From NCBI RefSeq assembly GCF_021919125.1, contig NZ_CP083439.1, forward strand, positions 2,356,001 to 2,420,000: a DNA stretch of 64,000 bases, given 5' to 3'. This document shows positions 46,401-52,720 of the stretch, in pieces (position 1 is the stretch's first letter; each line of letters begins with the position of its first letter). The stretch comes from Clavibacter sp. A6099 (GTDB taxonomy: Bacteria > Actinomycetota > Actinomycetes > Actinomycetales > Microbacteriaceae). The position numbers were made by a program, and so were the translations under genes. A model generated the notes under the pieces. That model searched no databases. It had not been told where the DNA came from and saw only the letters and a list, made by a program, of their open reading frames with translations.

Positions 46401-46469
46401 GAGCACGACGGCGCCGCCGGTGACGGTCGTCGCGGCCTGGCGGTGGCGGCGGATCCACTCGCGGATCAT
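40455..46469 (-). CDS. Giant membrane-anchored cadherin/Ig-like repeat protein with FN3 domains
   Basis: 2004 residues. A short basic start (IREWIRRHRQ) and one membrane helix (about 14-34) leave almost all of the protein outside. Residues 40-470 look like a beta-propeller or WD-like region with scattered TLLVYS/GQLWLVPV strands. About eleven cadherin/Ig-like repeats follow to about 1520, several with the hallmark V-L-A-N-D-x-D-P-D-G-D turn (VLLNDHDPNGD, VLANDQQPDGD, VLANDTDPDGG). About three FN3 domains (PVSALRASGFADRSLTV, LAVEPLVDGLRLSWQ, TVSWPAF) and a Cys-containing C-terminal domain end it. The Asp-rich turns suggest calcium binding. Its ATG overlaps the kinase stop (ATGA). It is the FN3 member of a PFNA-type cluster and may sense or contact the wall, the host or other cells. 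Confidence 0.9.
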   Translation of the reverse strand: MIREWIRRHRQAATTVTGGAVVLALLTGFALVSDGYQAQRVDLDDGSVWVVNSAQQAIGRANTAVLELDSVVDSRSEDIDVLQTGSTVLLADRGSSRLDVVDDATSQVVDTAPLPAGAEVMLAGSRAAILVPATGQLWLVPVAGLSAFDAASAPTLILGADAVASMGDDGTLLVYSAATGTLSRIQAATEDTVRETVDVGPVGAPVDAAADTPADPAAAVAGETVQAGDPGRPAGQRLALTSVDGRWALYDADARALLVDGRTVDLAGSVAADARVALQRASSDAGGVLVAHSGGLVEVPVAGGDPVVVSDAVRGDPARPVRVAGCEYAGWADGSGWQRCLAPAVLAGGGDGDRDARRTTAGATGDLGSMPQQAALRFLVDGTRVVLNDMRGGTAWAVQRDAGLIDNWADLIDRDRSDTVVEQNTADTPPETDRVQQPPVAVDDDLGARPGRTTALPVLLNDHDPNGDVLVIDSVTPVDAAVGAVDIVDEGQGLQLALAAGASGTVRFSYVVSDGRGGTATADVRVAVRGADENAPPEQARPATGTVAEGDRLQTDVLGGWYDPDGDPMYLTRASVPAPDAVSWKPEGRVVYTDAGAGGDTRTVALQVSDGREEGSGELVVTVRRAGDVPLVAEGFVVQAAIGREITVEPLTHARGGSGAIRLAAVPARAGLQITPDLEAGTFRLEGGQAGTHLLEYTVTDGRTTATGVVRVEVRGAPASDGRPVTVPHTVFVRALQAQDVDVLQTDFDPAGGVLVITGAVAPDEAVGVRAEVVGQRLVRISLTRPLDGPVDVEYRVSNGVAEATGVITVIEVPEPAVRQPPVATDDRVAVRVGDAVDIPVLANDQQPDGDRLRLDPVLVDPLPEGAGLLFASEDRLRYLAPERTGDYTAVYRAVAPDGQWATATLTVSVREADVATNAEPVPRPLTARVLAGETVRIPVPLTGIDPDGDSVRLLGQDTGPEKGQVVEVGPDWIDYQAGDYSTGTDAFAYAVVDGLGARATGTIRVGISPRVEGARNPVATADTVTVRPGRVLRVQVLANDTDPDGGALSLVSVQPQAEGLVAGLDGDTVRVVAPDAAGRYGFVYGVRNARGGSDEAFLTVIVDPAAPPTRPIARDTVLQLSDVLDRSSVDVDVMRNVFSAEGDASSLVLAVGAGYEDVALVTGDGRIRVEVGDERRIVPFTVAQPDDPSVSATAFVWVPGFEDTLPQLRVGEPRPTVPSGERLVVELDRQVVAAGGRAVRIADPNSLSATHADGPVELVDEDTIAYRSEPGYFGPAAISFTVTDGSGAGGRTAALVLPITVTPTENQPPVFTGAVIDLEPGQSKDVDLGRLTTYPYQDDRGQLAFALEGSVAAGFRASVDGGTLRISADEGVATGQAASFPVSVRDATQTGRAGRVDLRVVPSTRPLAQPATDEGTVTRGSSTSVDVLANDQAGNPFPGTPLTVASIRGADGASLPAGVTVTPSADRATLAVSASADAEPGDVRVQYEVRDATGDAGRAAFGTVVIHVQDRPGPVSALRASGFADRSLTVAFEPGAFNGSAITGYQLRVLRGGTATATVTCPSTTCTVPTPGNGPANPVQVEVSAVNGVGTSDPVSISGLWSDVLPAAPAGLAVEPLVDGLRLSWQPSAVPSSSSPVTQYVVGVGGLTRQVASDATSVEVRDPSLVAEVPVAVSVAARNSAQVQDGTAWLAATATGTPRGAPTATGAPAAVADAADETRVTVSWPAFQGQGVDGIRYLVAAYAPGSAPGCTVPTEGVSPWSAEHGPAVEVGGATSHVFTGLATDQPVAFAVLAANSQGCTVVEAGQLTPRTAPSTPVVRVDLPSPDRPGDGVFRAVLADARYRPGSASASAQLLYRVDGQGDGVPIGVGQALTLPRTGVGATIQVRVVEDSGDGRPRSSGWSDPVSAGTAVDARAGDVRSATDDAGVTTFSWTSMPPAAGRGARVADGGGYARSEWRCGGQGAWTDASSGAAGSCTVPAGGERILEVRVTANSGTLYTYAHRG

Positions 46470-48046
46470 CGCGGGAGCTCCGCGCACTTCTCGGTCGATG
46501 CGTCCCCGGCGATGCCGTCGCGCGTGACGGTGACGCGGATGCAGGCGCGGCCGTCCGCTCCGGCACCCGCGGTGCCGCCCGATCCGGACGTCACCCGGAA
46601 GGTCGTGTCGCGCTGGGTGCTCGGCAGCCCGCCATCGCGCACCACCTGGTACGCGTCGTCGGCGCCGAGGCCGGGGTCGCTCCAGGAGAACAGGACGCCG
46701 TCGGCGGCGGCGGACGCCTGGATCTCGCCCACCACCGGGATGTCGCGCGTCGCGGTGCCGCCGCCCGACCCGCCGAGCAGCACGCCCACGCCCACGCTCG
46801 CGGCGATCGCGCCGGCGGCGGCCGCCGCGAACGCCACGCGGTGCCGTGCGAGGAACGCGCGCCGGCCGGCGACGGCGGGCCGGGCCGGGGCGGAGAGGCC
46901 GACGGGCCCGGAACCGGACCGGCCGAGGGAGGTGGACGCGGATCCCGCCCGCACCTGATCGGACGCGGTCGCCGGGGAGCCGGGACGCGCCGCGCCCGCC
47001 GTCTGCCGCGCCACCGCGGACGTCGCGGGTGCCGCCTTCCGCCGCGCGCGCCGGACGCCCGCCGCGCCGCGCGCGCCGCCCGGCCCGGTCGTCCCCGGAT
47101 CCACCTGCGCGATGCCGCGCACGCGCGTCGGGTCGTCGTCCTCGTCGACGCCGGCCGCCACGGCCGACGCCCACTCCTCGCTCGCGACCTCGAGCGGCGT
47201 CTGCGCGAGCCGCAGCTCCGCCTCCACCGCCTGCAGCTCGCGCACGAACGCGAGCGCCGACTCCGGCCGGGCGTCCGGCTGCCGCGACATCGCGCGGCGC
47301 AGCACCAGCTCGAGCCGCTCGGGCACGTCGGCGCGCCCGGTCGGCAGGGGCCGCGCCCGCTGGATCCGCGCCACGAGGTCCGCGGGCGCGTTCTGCCCGC
47401 CCGGCACCTCGAAGGGGCTGCGGCCCGCGAGCAGCGAGTACACGGTCGCGGCGAGCGACCACACCTCGCTCCGCACGGTGCCCGGGCTCTCGTCGGCGAG
47501 CACCTCGGGCGCCGACCACGGGATCGACAGGCCCACGGCGTCGGTCGCGGCGGCGTCCTCGAGCGTCGAGGCGATGCCGAAGTCGCTGAGCACGGGGTGC
47601 CCGAACGCGGTCGTGAGGATGTTCGCCGGCTTGATGTCGCGGTGCAGCACGCCCGCGCGGTGGGCGGTCTCCACGGCGCTCGCGATGCGGATCCCCACGC
47701 GCAGCACCTCCGCGACGCCGAGCGGCTCGCGGCGGTACCGGTCGCTGAGGCTCGACGAGCACAGCTCCATCACGAGGTACGGGCGGCCGTCGGCGGCGAC
47801 GGACGCCTGGTGCACGGTGAGCACCGACGGGTGCGCGCTCAGCTGCGCCATGAGGTCGGCCTCGGCGCGGAACATGGCGCGGAGTCGCTCGGTCACGATC
47901 TCCGCGAGCATCACCTTCACGGCGACCTGGCGGCGCGGCATGTCCTGCTCGTAGAGGAACACGTCGGCGAAGCCGCCGGAACCGAGGACCGTCACGTAGG
48001 TGAACCCCGGCAGCACCGGCGGGGCGGACGGCAGGCGTCTGGCCAT
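46466..48046 (-). CDS. Membrane Ser/Thr protein kinase of PFNA-like cluster (Pkb2-like)
   Basis: 526 residues. The kinase domain (about 15-280) has VLGSGGFADVFLYEQ, VAVKVM, HRDIKPANIL, SDFGIAS and WSAPEVL, so it should be active. A long Ala/Arg-rich linker leads to one membrane helix near residue 410 (AFAAAAAGAIAASVGVGVLL). An outside domain of about 95 residues with FN3-like strands (GVLFSWSDPGLGADDAYQVV) and two Cys ends the protein. It is the first gene of a minus-strand locus and overlaps the giant FN3 gene by 4 bases. In bifidobacteria the corresponding kinase phosphorylates neighbouring products; that role here is inferred. Confidence 0.91.
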   Translation of the reverse strand: MARRLPSAPPVLPGFTYVTVLGSGGFADVFLYEQDMPRRQVAVKVMLAEIVTERLRAMFRAEADLMAQLSAHPSVLTVHQASVAADGRPYLVMELCSSSLSDRYRREPLGVAEVLRVGIRIASAVETAHRAGVLHRDIKPANILTTAFGHPVLSDFGIASTLEDAAATDAVGLSIPWSAPEVLADESPGTVRSEVWSLAATVYSLLAGRSPFEVPGGQNAPADLVARIQRARPLPTGRADVPERLELVLRRAMSRQPDARPESALAFVRELQAVEAELRLAQTPLEVASEEWASAVAAGVDEDDDPTRVRGIAQVDPGTTGPGGARGAAGVRRARRKAAPATSAVARQTAGAARPGSPATASDQVRAGSASTSLGRSGSGPVGLSAPARPAVAGRRAFLARHRVAFAAAAAGAIAASVGVGVLLGGSGGGTATRDIPVVGEIQASAAADGVLFSWSDPGLGADDAYQVVRDGGLPSTQRDTTFRVTSGSGGTAGAGADGRACIRVTVTRDGIAGDASTEKCAELPR

Positions 48047-48118
48047 GGCCCCCTCTTCGGGTCGGGACCGACGGCAGGGGCTGTTGCGGGCGGCGGATGG
48101 ATCTCTCGCTGTGAGACG

Positions 48119-48160
48119 AGTCTAGGTCGCCGATCCGCGCGGGTACACGGGTCGGCGACC
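48119..48160 (-). promoter_or_regulatory. Candidate promoter and inverted repeat upstream of the PFNA-like locus
   Basis: Minus-strand TAGACT (48119-48124) is a -10 candidate 72 bases before the kinase ATG. Directly upstream, GGTCGCCGA (48125-48133) and TCGGCGACC (48152-48160) form a 9-bp inverted repeat with an 18-base centre that covers the spacer/-35 zone. It may be an operator. It could instead be the terminator of gltA, whose stop is 44 bases away on the same strand. The rest of the 157-base gap shows no other feature. Confidence 0.4.
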
Positions 48161-48203
48161 TCCGGACGCCCCCTGTTCGGGAGCGACGGTCGTGCTGGTC
48201 GGG

Positions 48204-49544
48204 CTAGTCGCGCGGCGGCAGGTCGCGCGCGGGCCGGCCGATGTAGAGCTGCTGCGGGCGGCCGATCTTGGTGGCCTGGTCCTCGTTCATCTCGCGCCAG
48301 TGCGCGATCCAGCCGGGCAGGCGCCCGATGGTGAACAGCGCCGTGAACATGCGCGTGGGGAAGCCCATCGCCTTGTAGATGACGCCCGTGTAGAAGTCCA
48401 CGTTCGGGTAGAGCTTCCGCTCGATGAAGTAGTCGTCCGCGAGGGCGACCGCCTCGAGCTCCTTGGCGATGTCGAGCAGCGGGTCCTGGATCCCGAGGGC
48501 CGCGAGCACCTCGTCGGCGCTCTCCTTCACGAGGCGGGCGCGCGGGTCGAAGTTCTTGTAGACGCGGTGCCCGAAGCCCATGAGGCGGACGCCGTCCTCC
48601 TTGTTCTTCACGCGCTCCACGTAGCGGTCGACGCCCTCGCCGGAGTCGCGGATGCGGCCGAGCATGGCGAGCACGGCCTCGTTCGCGCCGCCGTGCAGCG
48701 GGCCGAAGAGCGCGCCGATGCCCGCGGAGACGGAGGAGAACATGTTCGCCTCGGTGGATCCGACGAGCCGCACGGTCGACGTCGACGCGTTCTGCTCGTG
48801 GTCCTCGTGCAGGATCAGCAGGCGCTCGAGCGCGCGGCTGACCACGGGATCGACCTCGTAGCGTTCCGCGTTGTTGCCGAAGTTCAGCCGCAGGAAGTTG
48901 TCGACGAAGCTCAGCGAGTTGTCCGGGTAGAGGAACGCCTGGCCGAGGCTCTTCTTGTGCGCGTACGCCGCGATGACGGGCAGCTTCGCCAGCAGGCGGA
49001 GCGTGGAGATCTCGACCTGCTCGGGGTCGTGGACGCTCAGCGAGTCCTCGTAGTAGGTGGAGAGGGCCGAGACCGCGCTCGAGAGCACCGACATGGGGTG
49101 CGCGTTCGTGGGCAGCGCGCGGAAGAGGCCCTTGAAGTCCTCGTGCAGGAGCGTGTGGCGACGGATGTCGTCCTCGAACCCCGCGAGCTCGTCGCTCGTC
49201 GGCAGCTCGCCGTGGATGAGGAGCCAGGCGACCTCGAGGTAGCTCGACTGGCGCGCGAGCTGCTCGATGGGGTAGCCGCGGTAGCGCAGGATCCCCTGCT
49301 CGCCGTCGATGTAGGTGATGGCCGAGCGGGTCGACGCGGTGTTGACGAAGCCGTTGTCGAGCGTCGTGAGGCCCGTCTTCTTCGTGAGCGCCGAGATGTC
49401 GATGCTGGACGCGCCCTCGACCGCGGGGAGGATGGGGAACTCCACCCGTCCGCCCGGGTACGTCAGGGTCGCCGTGGGCTTCTGCTCCGCCTGGGGCTCG
49501 TCCGCCTTCGGCCGGTCGTCCGCCTGCTGCCCGCCATCGGTCAC
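48204..49544 (-). CDS. gltA: Citrate synthase
   Basis: 446 residues, the type II form. Catalytic residues are visible: His in FGPLHGGANE, His in MGFGHRVYKNFDPRA, and Asp in YPNVDFYTG. A YIDGEQGILRYRGYPIEQLA segment near residue 80 is typical. It condenses oxaloacetate with acetyl-CoA at the entry of the TCA cycle. The GTG start (49542-49544) opens a 25-residue acidic, Gln-rich extension. It has its own promoter about 95 bases upstream. A hairpin candidate lies 44 bases after the stop. Confidence 0.96.
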   Translation of the reverse strand: MTDGGQQADDRPKADEPQAEQKPTATLTYPGGRVEFPILPAVEGASSIDISALTKKTGLTTLDNGFVNTASTRSAITYIDGEQGILRYRGYPIEQLARQSSYLEVAWLLIHGELPTSDELAGFEDDIRRHTLLHEDFKGLFRALPTNAHPMSVLSSAVSALSTYYEDSLSVHDPEQVEISTLRLLAKLPVIAAYAHKKSLGQAFLYPDNSLSFVDNFLRLNFGNNAERYEVDPVVSRALERLLILHEDHEQNASTSTVRLVGSTEANMFSSVSAGIGALFGPLHGGANEAVLAMLGRIRDSGEGVDRYVERVKNKEDGVRLMGFGHRVYKNFDPRARLVKESADEVLAALGIQDPLLDIAKELEAVALADDYFIERKLYPNVDFYTGVIYKAMGFPTRMFTALFTIGRLPGWIAHWREMNEDQATKIGRPQQLYIGRPARDLPPRD

Positions 49545-49638
49545 GGCGCCTCCTCGAGTGTGTGGTGGATGACCCGGGGGGATGCGCGCCGTCGAGCGCT
49601 CGTGGCGCCGTCGCGGCGTCGGGATCCGAGCCGACTAC

Positions 49639-49668
49639 AGCCTAAAGGGCTGACAGGGACACTGTCGC
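49639..49668 (-). promoter_or_regulatory. gltA promoter candidate with palindrome
   Basis: Minus-strand GCGACA (49663-49668) and TAGGCT (49639-49644), 18 bases apart, form -35/-10 boxes and predict a leader of about 85-90 bases. The 15-base palindrome GACAG-GGACA-CTGTC (49652-49666) lies between and over them and could be an operator. Confidence 0.45.
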
Positions 49669-49705
49669 CTCCGCCAGCATCCGGCCGGATCCGTTGGAGG
49701 TCGCG

Positions 49706-50818
49706 CTACGCGGTGGAGGAGGCGCGGAGCCGGGCGGCGGCTTGCGCGATGCGCTCGTCCGTCGCCGTGAGCGACAGGCGCACGTGCTCGGGAGAGGCGT
49801 CGCCGTAGAACGGGCCGGGGCCCGCGAGGATCCCGATGTCGGCGAGCTCCGCGATCCCCTCCCAGGCGTCCCGGCCGCGGGTCGCCCAGAGGTAGAGGCC
49901 CGCCTCGCTGCCGTCGATGCGCCAGCCGGCGTCCTCGAGCGCGGGCCGGAGCGCGTCGCGGCGGGCGCGGTACAGCTCTCGCTGGGCGCGCACGTGGTCG
50001 TCGTCGCCGAGCGCCACGGTCATGGCGTGCTGCAGCGGCGCGGGCGGGAGGAGCCCCGCGTGCTTGCGGACGCGGATCAGCCGGGCGATGAGGTCCCGGT
50101 CGCCCGCGACGAGGGCGGCCCGGTACCCGGCGAGGTTCGACTGCTTGCTCAGCGAGTAGAGCGCGAGGACGCCCGCGTGGTCGTCGCCGACGACGCGCGC
50201 GTCGAGGATCGAGGGCGTCGGGCCCGAGGCCCACTCCCCGTCCCAGCCGAGCTCGGCGTAGCACTCGTCGCTCGCGATGACGGCGCCGAGCTCCCGGGCG
50301 CGGGCCACGGCGGCGCGCAGCGCGTCGACGCCGAGCACGCGGCCGTCCGGGTTGCTGGGCGAGTTCAGCCAGACGAGGCGCGTGGACGCGGGCCACTCCG
50401 CCGGGTCGTCGGCCGGCACGCTCTCGGCGCCGGCGAGCGCGGCGCCGATCGCGTAGGTGGGGTACGAGACGCGCGGGTGCACGACGGCGTCGCCCTCGCC
50501 GAGCCCGAGCATGAACGGCAGCCAGGCCACCATCTCCTTGGAGCCGATGGTCGGCAGCACCTGGTCGACGTCGAGCGTCGCGTTCCGGCGCCGGGCGTGC
50601 CAGTCGACCATCGCCCGCCGGAGCTCAGGCGTGCCGACCGTCGTCGGGTACGCGTGCGCGTCGGTCGCCCAGGCGAGCGCGTCGCGGATGAGCGTGGGCG
50701 TCGGATCCACGGGCGACCCGATGCTGAGGTCGACGATGCCGTCCGGGTGCCGCCCGGCCCGCTCGGCGTACGGGGCCATCTGGTCCCAGGGGTAGTCGGG
50801 GAGCTCGCCGAGGGCCAC
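49706..50818 (-). CDS. dapC: Succinyldiaminopimelate transaminase
   Basis: 370 residues, a class I/II PLP aminotransferase. Seen are IDLSIGSPVDPTP, YPTTVGTPELR, NSPSNPDG, SDECYAELGWDG and the PLP lysine in YSLSKQSNLAGYRAA. In actinobacteria the gene directly after fdxA is dapC, which makes N-succinyl-L,L-diaminopimelate for lysine and peptidoglycan. That neighbourhood, with the fdxA stop 5 bases upstream, decides the assignment over other aminotransferases. GTG 50818 gives the family start (ALGELPDYPWDQ); there is no clear ribosome site, as expected for a coupled gene. Confidence 0.9.
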   Translation of the reverse strand: MALGELPDYPWDQMAPYAERAGRHPDGIVDLSIGSPVDPTPTLIRDALAWATDAHAYPTTVGTPELRRAMVDWHARRRNATLDVDQVLPTIGSKEMVAWLPFMLGLGEGDAVVHPRVSYPTYAIGAALAGAESVPADDPAEWPASTRLVWLNSPSNPDGRVLGVDALRAAVARARELGAVIASDECYAELGWDGEWASGPTPSILDARVVGDDHAGVLALYSLSKQSNLAGYRAALVAGDRDLIARLIRVRKHAGLLPPAPLQHAMTVALGDDDHVRAQRELYRARRDALRPALEDAGWRIDGSEAGLYLWATRGRDAWEGIAELADIGILAGPGPFYGDASPEHVRLSLTATDERIAQAAARLRASSTA

Positions 50819-50823
50819 GCGCG

Positions 50824-51144
50824 TCAGCCGTTCTGGACGGGGAGCGCCGCGATCACGGGGTGGTCGCCCGCGGTGACGCCGACCTTGGTCGCGCCGCCCG
50901 GGGATCCCATCTCGGCGAAGAACTCGACGTTGGCCGTGTAGTAGTCGGACCACTTCTCGGGCAGGTCGTCCTCGTAGTAGATGGCCTCGACCGGGCACAC
51001 CGGCTCGCAGGCGCCGCAGTCCACGCACTCGTCCGGGTGGATGTAGAGCGACCGCTCGCCCTCGTAGATGCAGTCCACCGGGCACTCGTCGATGCAGGCG
51101 CGGTCCTTGACGTCGACACAGGGCAGGGCGATGACGTAGGTCAC
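50824..51144 (-). CDS. fdxA: Seven-iron ferredoxin
   Basis: 106 residues. The N-terminal half holds the cysteine pattern for one [3Fe-4S] and one [4Fe-4S] cluster: [20 protein letters not shown] and [17 protein letters not shown]. It is a small electron carrier of the FdxA type. The GTG 51144 opens [11 protein letters not shown], exactly the family start; AAGGAC stands 11 bases before it. It is cotranscribed with dapC. Confidence 0.94.
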   Translation of the reverse strand: MTYVIALPCVDVKDRACIDECPVDCIYEGERSLYIHPDECVDCGACEPVCPVEAIYYEDDLPEKWSDYYTANVEFFAEMGSPGGATKVGVTAGDHPVIAALPVQNG

Positions 51145-51181
51145 TTCGGGCGGGTCCTTCCGGGAGCGGTGCGGCCCGACG

Positions 51182-51187
51182 AGTCTA
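51182..51187 (-). promoter_or_regulatory. -10 box TAGACT before fdxA
   Basis: Minus-strand TAGACT overlaps the stop codon of the upstream deacetylase gene (51185-51187) and would give fdxA a leader of about 30 bases with an AAGGAC ribosome site. Confidence 0.4.
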
Positions 51188-52543
51188 CGCGGCGCGCGAG
51201 CCCGTCCCGGCCGGGGCCGGGGCGTCGGATCCCGCGGCGGCGGCGGGATCCGGGCGGGCGTCGGCGCCGGGCGCGCGCGTCGAGAACCGGGGCCACACGA
51301 CCACGGCCGCGACGAGGATCGCGGGCGCAACCGCCCACACCTGGCTCAGCCCGTCGTCGGGGAACAGCACGGATCCGCTCGGCCCGCGCGTGCCGAGGAC
51401 CGCGACGGCCGCGACCACGCCGAGCCCGAGGCAGAGCGCGTGCAGGCGGTCGACGAGGAGCAGGCGGAACGCGACCAGCAGGCACGCGAGCGTCGCGAGC
51501 GCGAGGACGAGGCCGACCGGCAGCGCGATCCCGCCCACCGGCAGGGTCGCCCGGTGCGCGGCCGTGCCGACCGCGCCCACGAGCAGGCCGAGCACGAGCG
51601 ACGCGACCGCCGTGCCGATCCGCTGCGCGCCGCGCGGGGGACGCGGGGTCCCGTCGGCGGCGGCGGCGCCGGCCGGCCGGTGCAGCCGGAACAGCTCGAC
51701 GGGCGCGATGGGCGCCCCGATGCCGTGCGAGAGCGCGAACTGGTCGCCGTCGACGACGGTCTGCGTGCGGTGCGCGGCGATCGCGCGGATCTTGGCGTCG
51801 AGCACCTCGGACGCGTCCACGGCCAGGTCGACCTGGTCGTCCGCCAGCACGAGCGTCCCGGCCGGATCCGCCTCGGGCGCGGGGAAGCGCCCCCGCGCGG
51901 CCACGAGCTCGTGCGCCTCGCGCGCCGAGGACGCGGTCGTGGTGATGAGGTACGCGGGGATCCCCGCCTCCTCGGCCGCCCAGGTCGCGATGACGTGCGT
52001 GCGCACGTGGTCCGGGTGCCCATAGCCGCCGTGGTCGTCGTAGGTGATGACGCTCGTGGCGTCCGTGTCCGCGATGACCGCGAGCACGTCGCGCGCCTCG
52101 TCGGCCTCGTCGCCCGCGCACAGCGAGTCGGGATCGAGCGGCCGCAGCGCCACGGGCACGCCCTCGTCGCCCCACTCCATGCCGGAGTCGACGTAGCGGC
52201 GGGGCTCGAGGCCCTTCCAGCGGGCATCCGGATCCCCGAGGAAGCGGTGGTCGGTGACGCCGAGCGCGGCCATGGCGTCGGCCAGCTCGGTCTCCCGGTG
52301 GTCGGCGAGCGCGCGCAGGTCGCCCTCCAGATGGCGGAGCTCGTCGGGGATCACGTCGCCGCGCTCCCCCCGCGTGCACGTGAGCACGGTGACGGGGACG
52401 CCGTCGCGCACGAGCCTCGCGATGGTGCCGCCCGTGACGATGCTCTCGTCGTCGGGGTGGGCGTGCACGAACAGCACGTGCTCGCGCTCGGGACGGGCGG
52501 TGCGGGCGGCCCGATCGGGGCGTCGGGACGTGCCGGAGGTCAT
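51185..52543 (-). CDS. MshB-like PIG-L deacetylase with C-terminal membrane domain
   Basis: 452 residues. The first 290 or so are a PIG-L/LmbE zinc deacetylase: [14 protein letters not shown] (ligands His29, Asp32), [13 protein letters not shown], and [16 protein letters not shown]. This matches MshB, which deacetylates GlcNAc-inositol in mycothiol synthesis. Unlike MshB of about 300 residues, it carries a further 150 residues with about five membrane helices ([18 protein letters not shown] onward) and a disordered Pro/Ala tail. The enzyme part should face the cytoplasm. A TAGGAT box ends 6 bases before the ATG. A mycothiol role is likely but other PIG-L substrates are possible. Confidence 0.85.
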   Translation of the reverse strand: MTSGTSRRPDRAARTARPEREHVLFVHAHPDDESIVTGGTIARLVRDGVPVTVLTCTRGERGDVIPDELRHLEGDLRALADHRETELADAMAALGVTDHRFLGDPDARWKGLEPRRYVDSGMEWGDEGVPVALRPLDPDSLCAGDEADEARDVLAVIADTDATSVITYDDHGGYGHPDHVRTHVIATWAAEEAGIPAYLITTTASSAREAHELVAARGRFPAPEADPAGTLVLADDQVDLAVDASEVLDAKIRAIAAHRTQTVVDGDQFALSHGIGAPIAPVELFRLHRPAGAAAADGTPRPPRGAQRIGTAVASLVLGLLVGAVGTAAHRATLPVGGIALPVGLVLALATLACLLVAFRLLLVDRLHALCLGLGVVAAVAVLGTRGPSGSVLFPDDGLSQVWAVAPAILVAAVVVWPRFSTRAPGADARPDPAAAAGSDAPAPAGTGSRAA

Positions 52544-52549
52544 CCGGCG

Positions 52550-52555
52550 ATCCTA
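52550..52555 (-). promoter_or_regulatory. -10 box TAGGAT, leaderless start of mshB-like gene
   Basis: Minus-strand TAGGAT ends 6 bases before the ATG at 52543. Confidence 0.55.
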
Positions 52556-52603
52556 GCCGCGGGCCGCGGGCCGCTCCCTGGGCACCCGCCCGGGACGGTC
52601 GAC

Positions 52604-52657
52604 TGGACGCGATCCCGCCCCCGCGCTACTGTGCACGAGGTAAGGCAAGCCTCACCT
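52604..52657 (+). promoter_or_regulatory. efeU promoter with DtxR/IdeR-type iron box
   Basis: TGGACG (52604-52609), 17 bases, then TACTGT (52627-52632) give -35/-10 boxes. The predicted start lies at about 52639, at the left edge of the near-palindrome AGGTAAGGCAAGCCTCACCT (52638-52657). This matches the DtxR/IdeR consensus core AGG-T-AGGC..GCCT-ACCT. An iron-loaded repressor bound there would block transcription, so efeUOB should be on when iron is scarce. Confidence 0.75.
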
Positions 52658-52720
52658 ACATTTCCCCACACTAGCAATAGGGCGCGTCCCGTCGCGTCCG
52701 CCGCCCGGAGAGGCGCACGC

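Noticed and set aside
40140-46958. A 2272-codon open frame on the plus strand opposite the giant FN3 gene
   Set aside because: Its translation is low-complexity His/Arg/Gly/Val-rich text without domains, typical of the antisense frame of a high-GC gene; the minus frame has clear repeats, FN3 domains and coupled ends.
46470-47762. Extension of the FN3 gene frame upstream into the kinase gene
   Set aside because: The region is the kinase gene in another frame; ATG 46469 overlaps the kinase stop and opens the membrane anchor.
48047-48203. Possible small gene or RNA between gltA and the kinase
   Set aside because: No open frame with a ribosome site and no structure beyond the inverted repeat.
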